Assembly (NCBI GenBank): GCA_900312665.1
Contig: ONZQ02000027.1
Location: forward strand, 5,222-37,614
Length of the DNA stretch: 32,393 nucleotides
Reading direction: 5' to 3'
DNA from: Cephalotrichum gorgonifer
Lineage: Eukaryota; Ascomycota; Sordariomycetes; Microascales; Microascaceae
The notes under the pieces were generated by a model. It ran no database searches. It was given only the letters and a program-made list of their open reading frames with translations, and had not been told where the DNA came from. This document shows positions 31,690-32,393 of this stretch, piece after piece. The translations under genes were made by a program, and so were the position numbers. Numbering within the stretch: position 1 is the stretch's first letter; each line of letters opens with the position of its first letter.

Positions 31690-32393
31690 TAAGAAATCAA
31701 GAAGCCCCAGCTAGAGGACCAGCCTGTCCTCTGAATCTTATAAAGAAGTAACTACTTGAAGAAATATAGCAACTTAAGATAGCTAATATAGAACTGCAGG
31801 ATTATAATAACTGAGGAATATAGGAAATAGAGGCAACTAAGATATATATAGCTGACTTGGAGGTATATCTAAGTAAGCCTATAGCCAAGTTCTTAGGATC
31901 TGAGAAGTTTAACAGAACCTAAGGAAAGCTTCAGCTCTTCCTTATATATATAAGAGCCTACTATAACAACTACTATATCCGAAAAGCTTACAAAAAGATT
32001 ATAGCTATAACCAGATTCCTGATAGATGATATAGTAGTATAGTTTAAGCTAACCCTTTAGAATTACTATAAAGAAAAAAGTAAAGAATAGAAAGAAGAGA
32101 TTAAAGAAATCTTTATCAGTTATAGTAAATTTAAAGAAATAATCAAGGGAGCTTTCAGTAATCCTGATAAAGATAACTTGATATAATATAAACTATAAGA
32201 ACTTCGATAAAAAGGATCTACTTCAGAATATATAATAAAGTTCTAATAGATCACTGTATATCTAGGATAGGATAATAAACCTATAATCAACTGATTCTAT
32301 TATAAACTAAAAGATAAGATAAAGGATAAACTTACTAAAGTCTTTAATCAATCTGAGGAGCTTATCAAGTATATAGATCTTACTATAAGAATT
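31690..32393 (+). mobile_element. Relic of Ty3-type retrotransposon gag, running off the window
   Basis: A single plus-strand frame, ending at the window edge, reads as a retrotransposon Gag capsid domain: KPIAKFLGSEKFNRT, LQLFLIYIRAYY, SKFKEIIKGAFSN, STSEYIIKF and KLKDKIKDKLTK. About 15 stops occur and no frameshift was needed. Most stops (TAA, TAG) fit CAA, CAG or TGG codons changed by C-to-T or G-to-A mutation, the RIP signature. Protease, reverse transcriptase and integrase would lie to the right. It is non-coding today. Confidence 0.82.

Overview
The window is nuclear DNA of a filamentous ascomycete (Pezizomycotina). The gene set and the short introns (mostly 50-100 bp, with CTAAC or CTGAC-like branch sites) suggest Eurotiales, but the genus cannot be fixed from sequence alone. 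Eleven protein-coding genes could be built. Nearly all needed joining of exons by hand, and several differ from any single open frame. There are no rRNA or CRISPR features, and I saw no credible tRNA.

Left block (1 to about 10.7 kb): a tight group of six metabolic genes. They are an NAD-type short-chain dehydrogenase (minus strand, cut by the window edge), a 12-TM MFS transporter (+), an alpha/beta hydrolase (+), a maleylacetate reductase-type Fe-alcohol dehydrogenase (-), a type-B carboxylesterase (+) and a microsomal cytochrome P450 (-). Two pairs share divergent promoters. A CCCCACAT-type motif, often in the longer form TACCCCACATC, recurs in the promoters of this block. The enzyme set fits uptake and stepwise breakdown of an aromatic or lactone/ester compound ending at maleylacetate and 3-oxoadipate. 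No ring-cleavage enzyme lies in the window, so it could be beyond the left edge. This pathway is inference.

Middle (12.5 to 18.7 kb): three minus-strand genes. They are a small four-helix membrane protein of unknown function (three exons), a UPC2/ECM22-like Zn2Cys6 transcription factor and a 14-TM DHA2 MFS efflux pump. They may form a regulator-plus-efflux unit.

Right-middle (21 to 24.7 kb): a secreted cysteine-rich protein with a long hydrophobic Gly/Ala segment, convergent with a homologue of the mitochondrial calcium uniporter pore (MCU).

Right (24.7 to 32.4 kb): a 3 kb gene-poor stretch with homopolymer tracts and possible exon remnants, then a lone second P450 whose last intron appears to be GC-AG. 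From about 30.4 kb the base composition drops sharply to AT-rich. This tract holds a stop-riddled pogo/Fot1-type transposase relic, an LTR-like segment and a stop-riddled Ty3-type gag relic running off the window. Reading frames are kept while many stop codons have appeared, as expected from repeat-induced point mutation (RIP).
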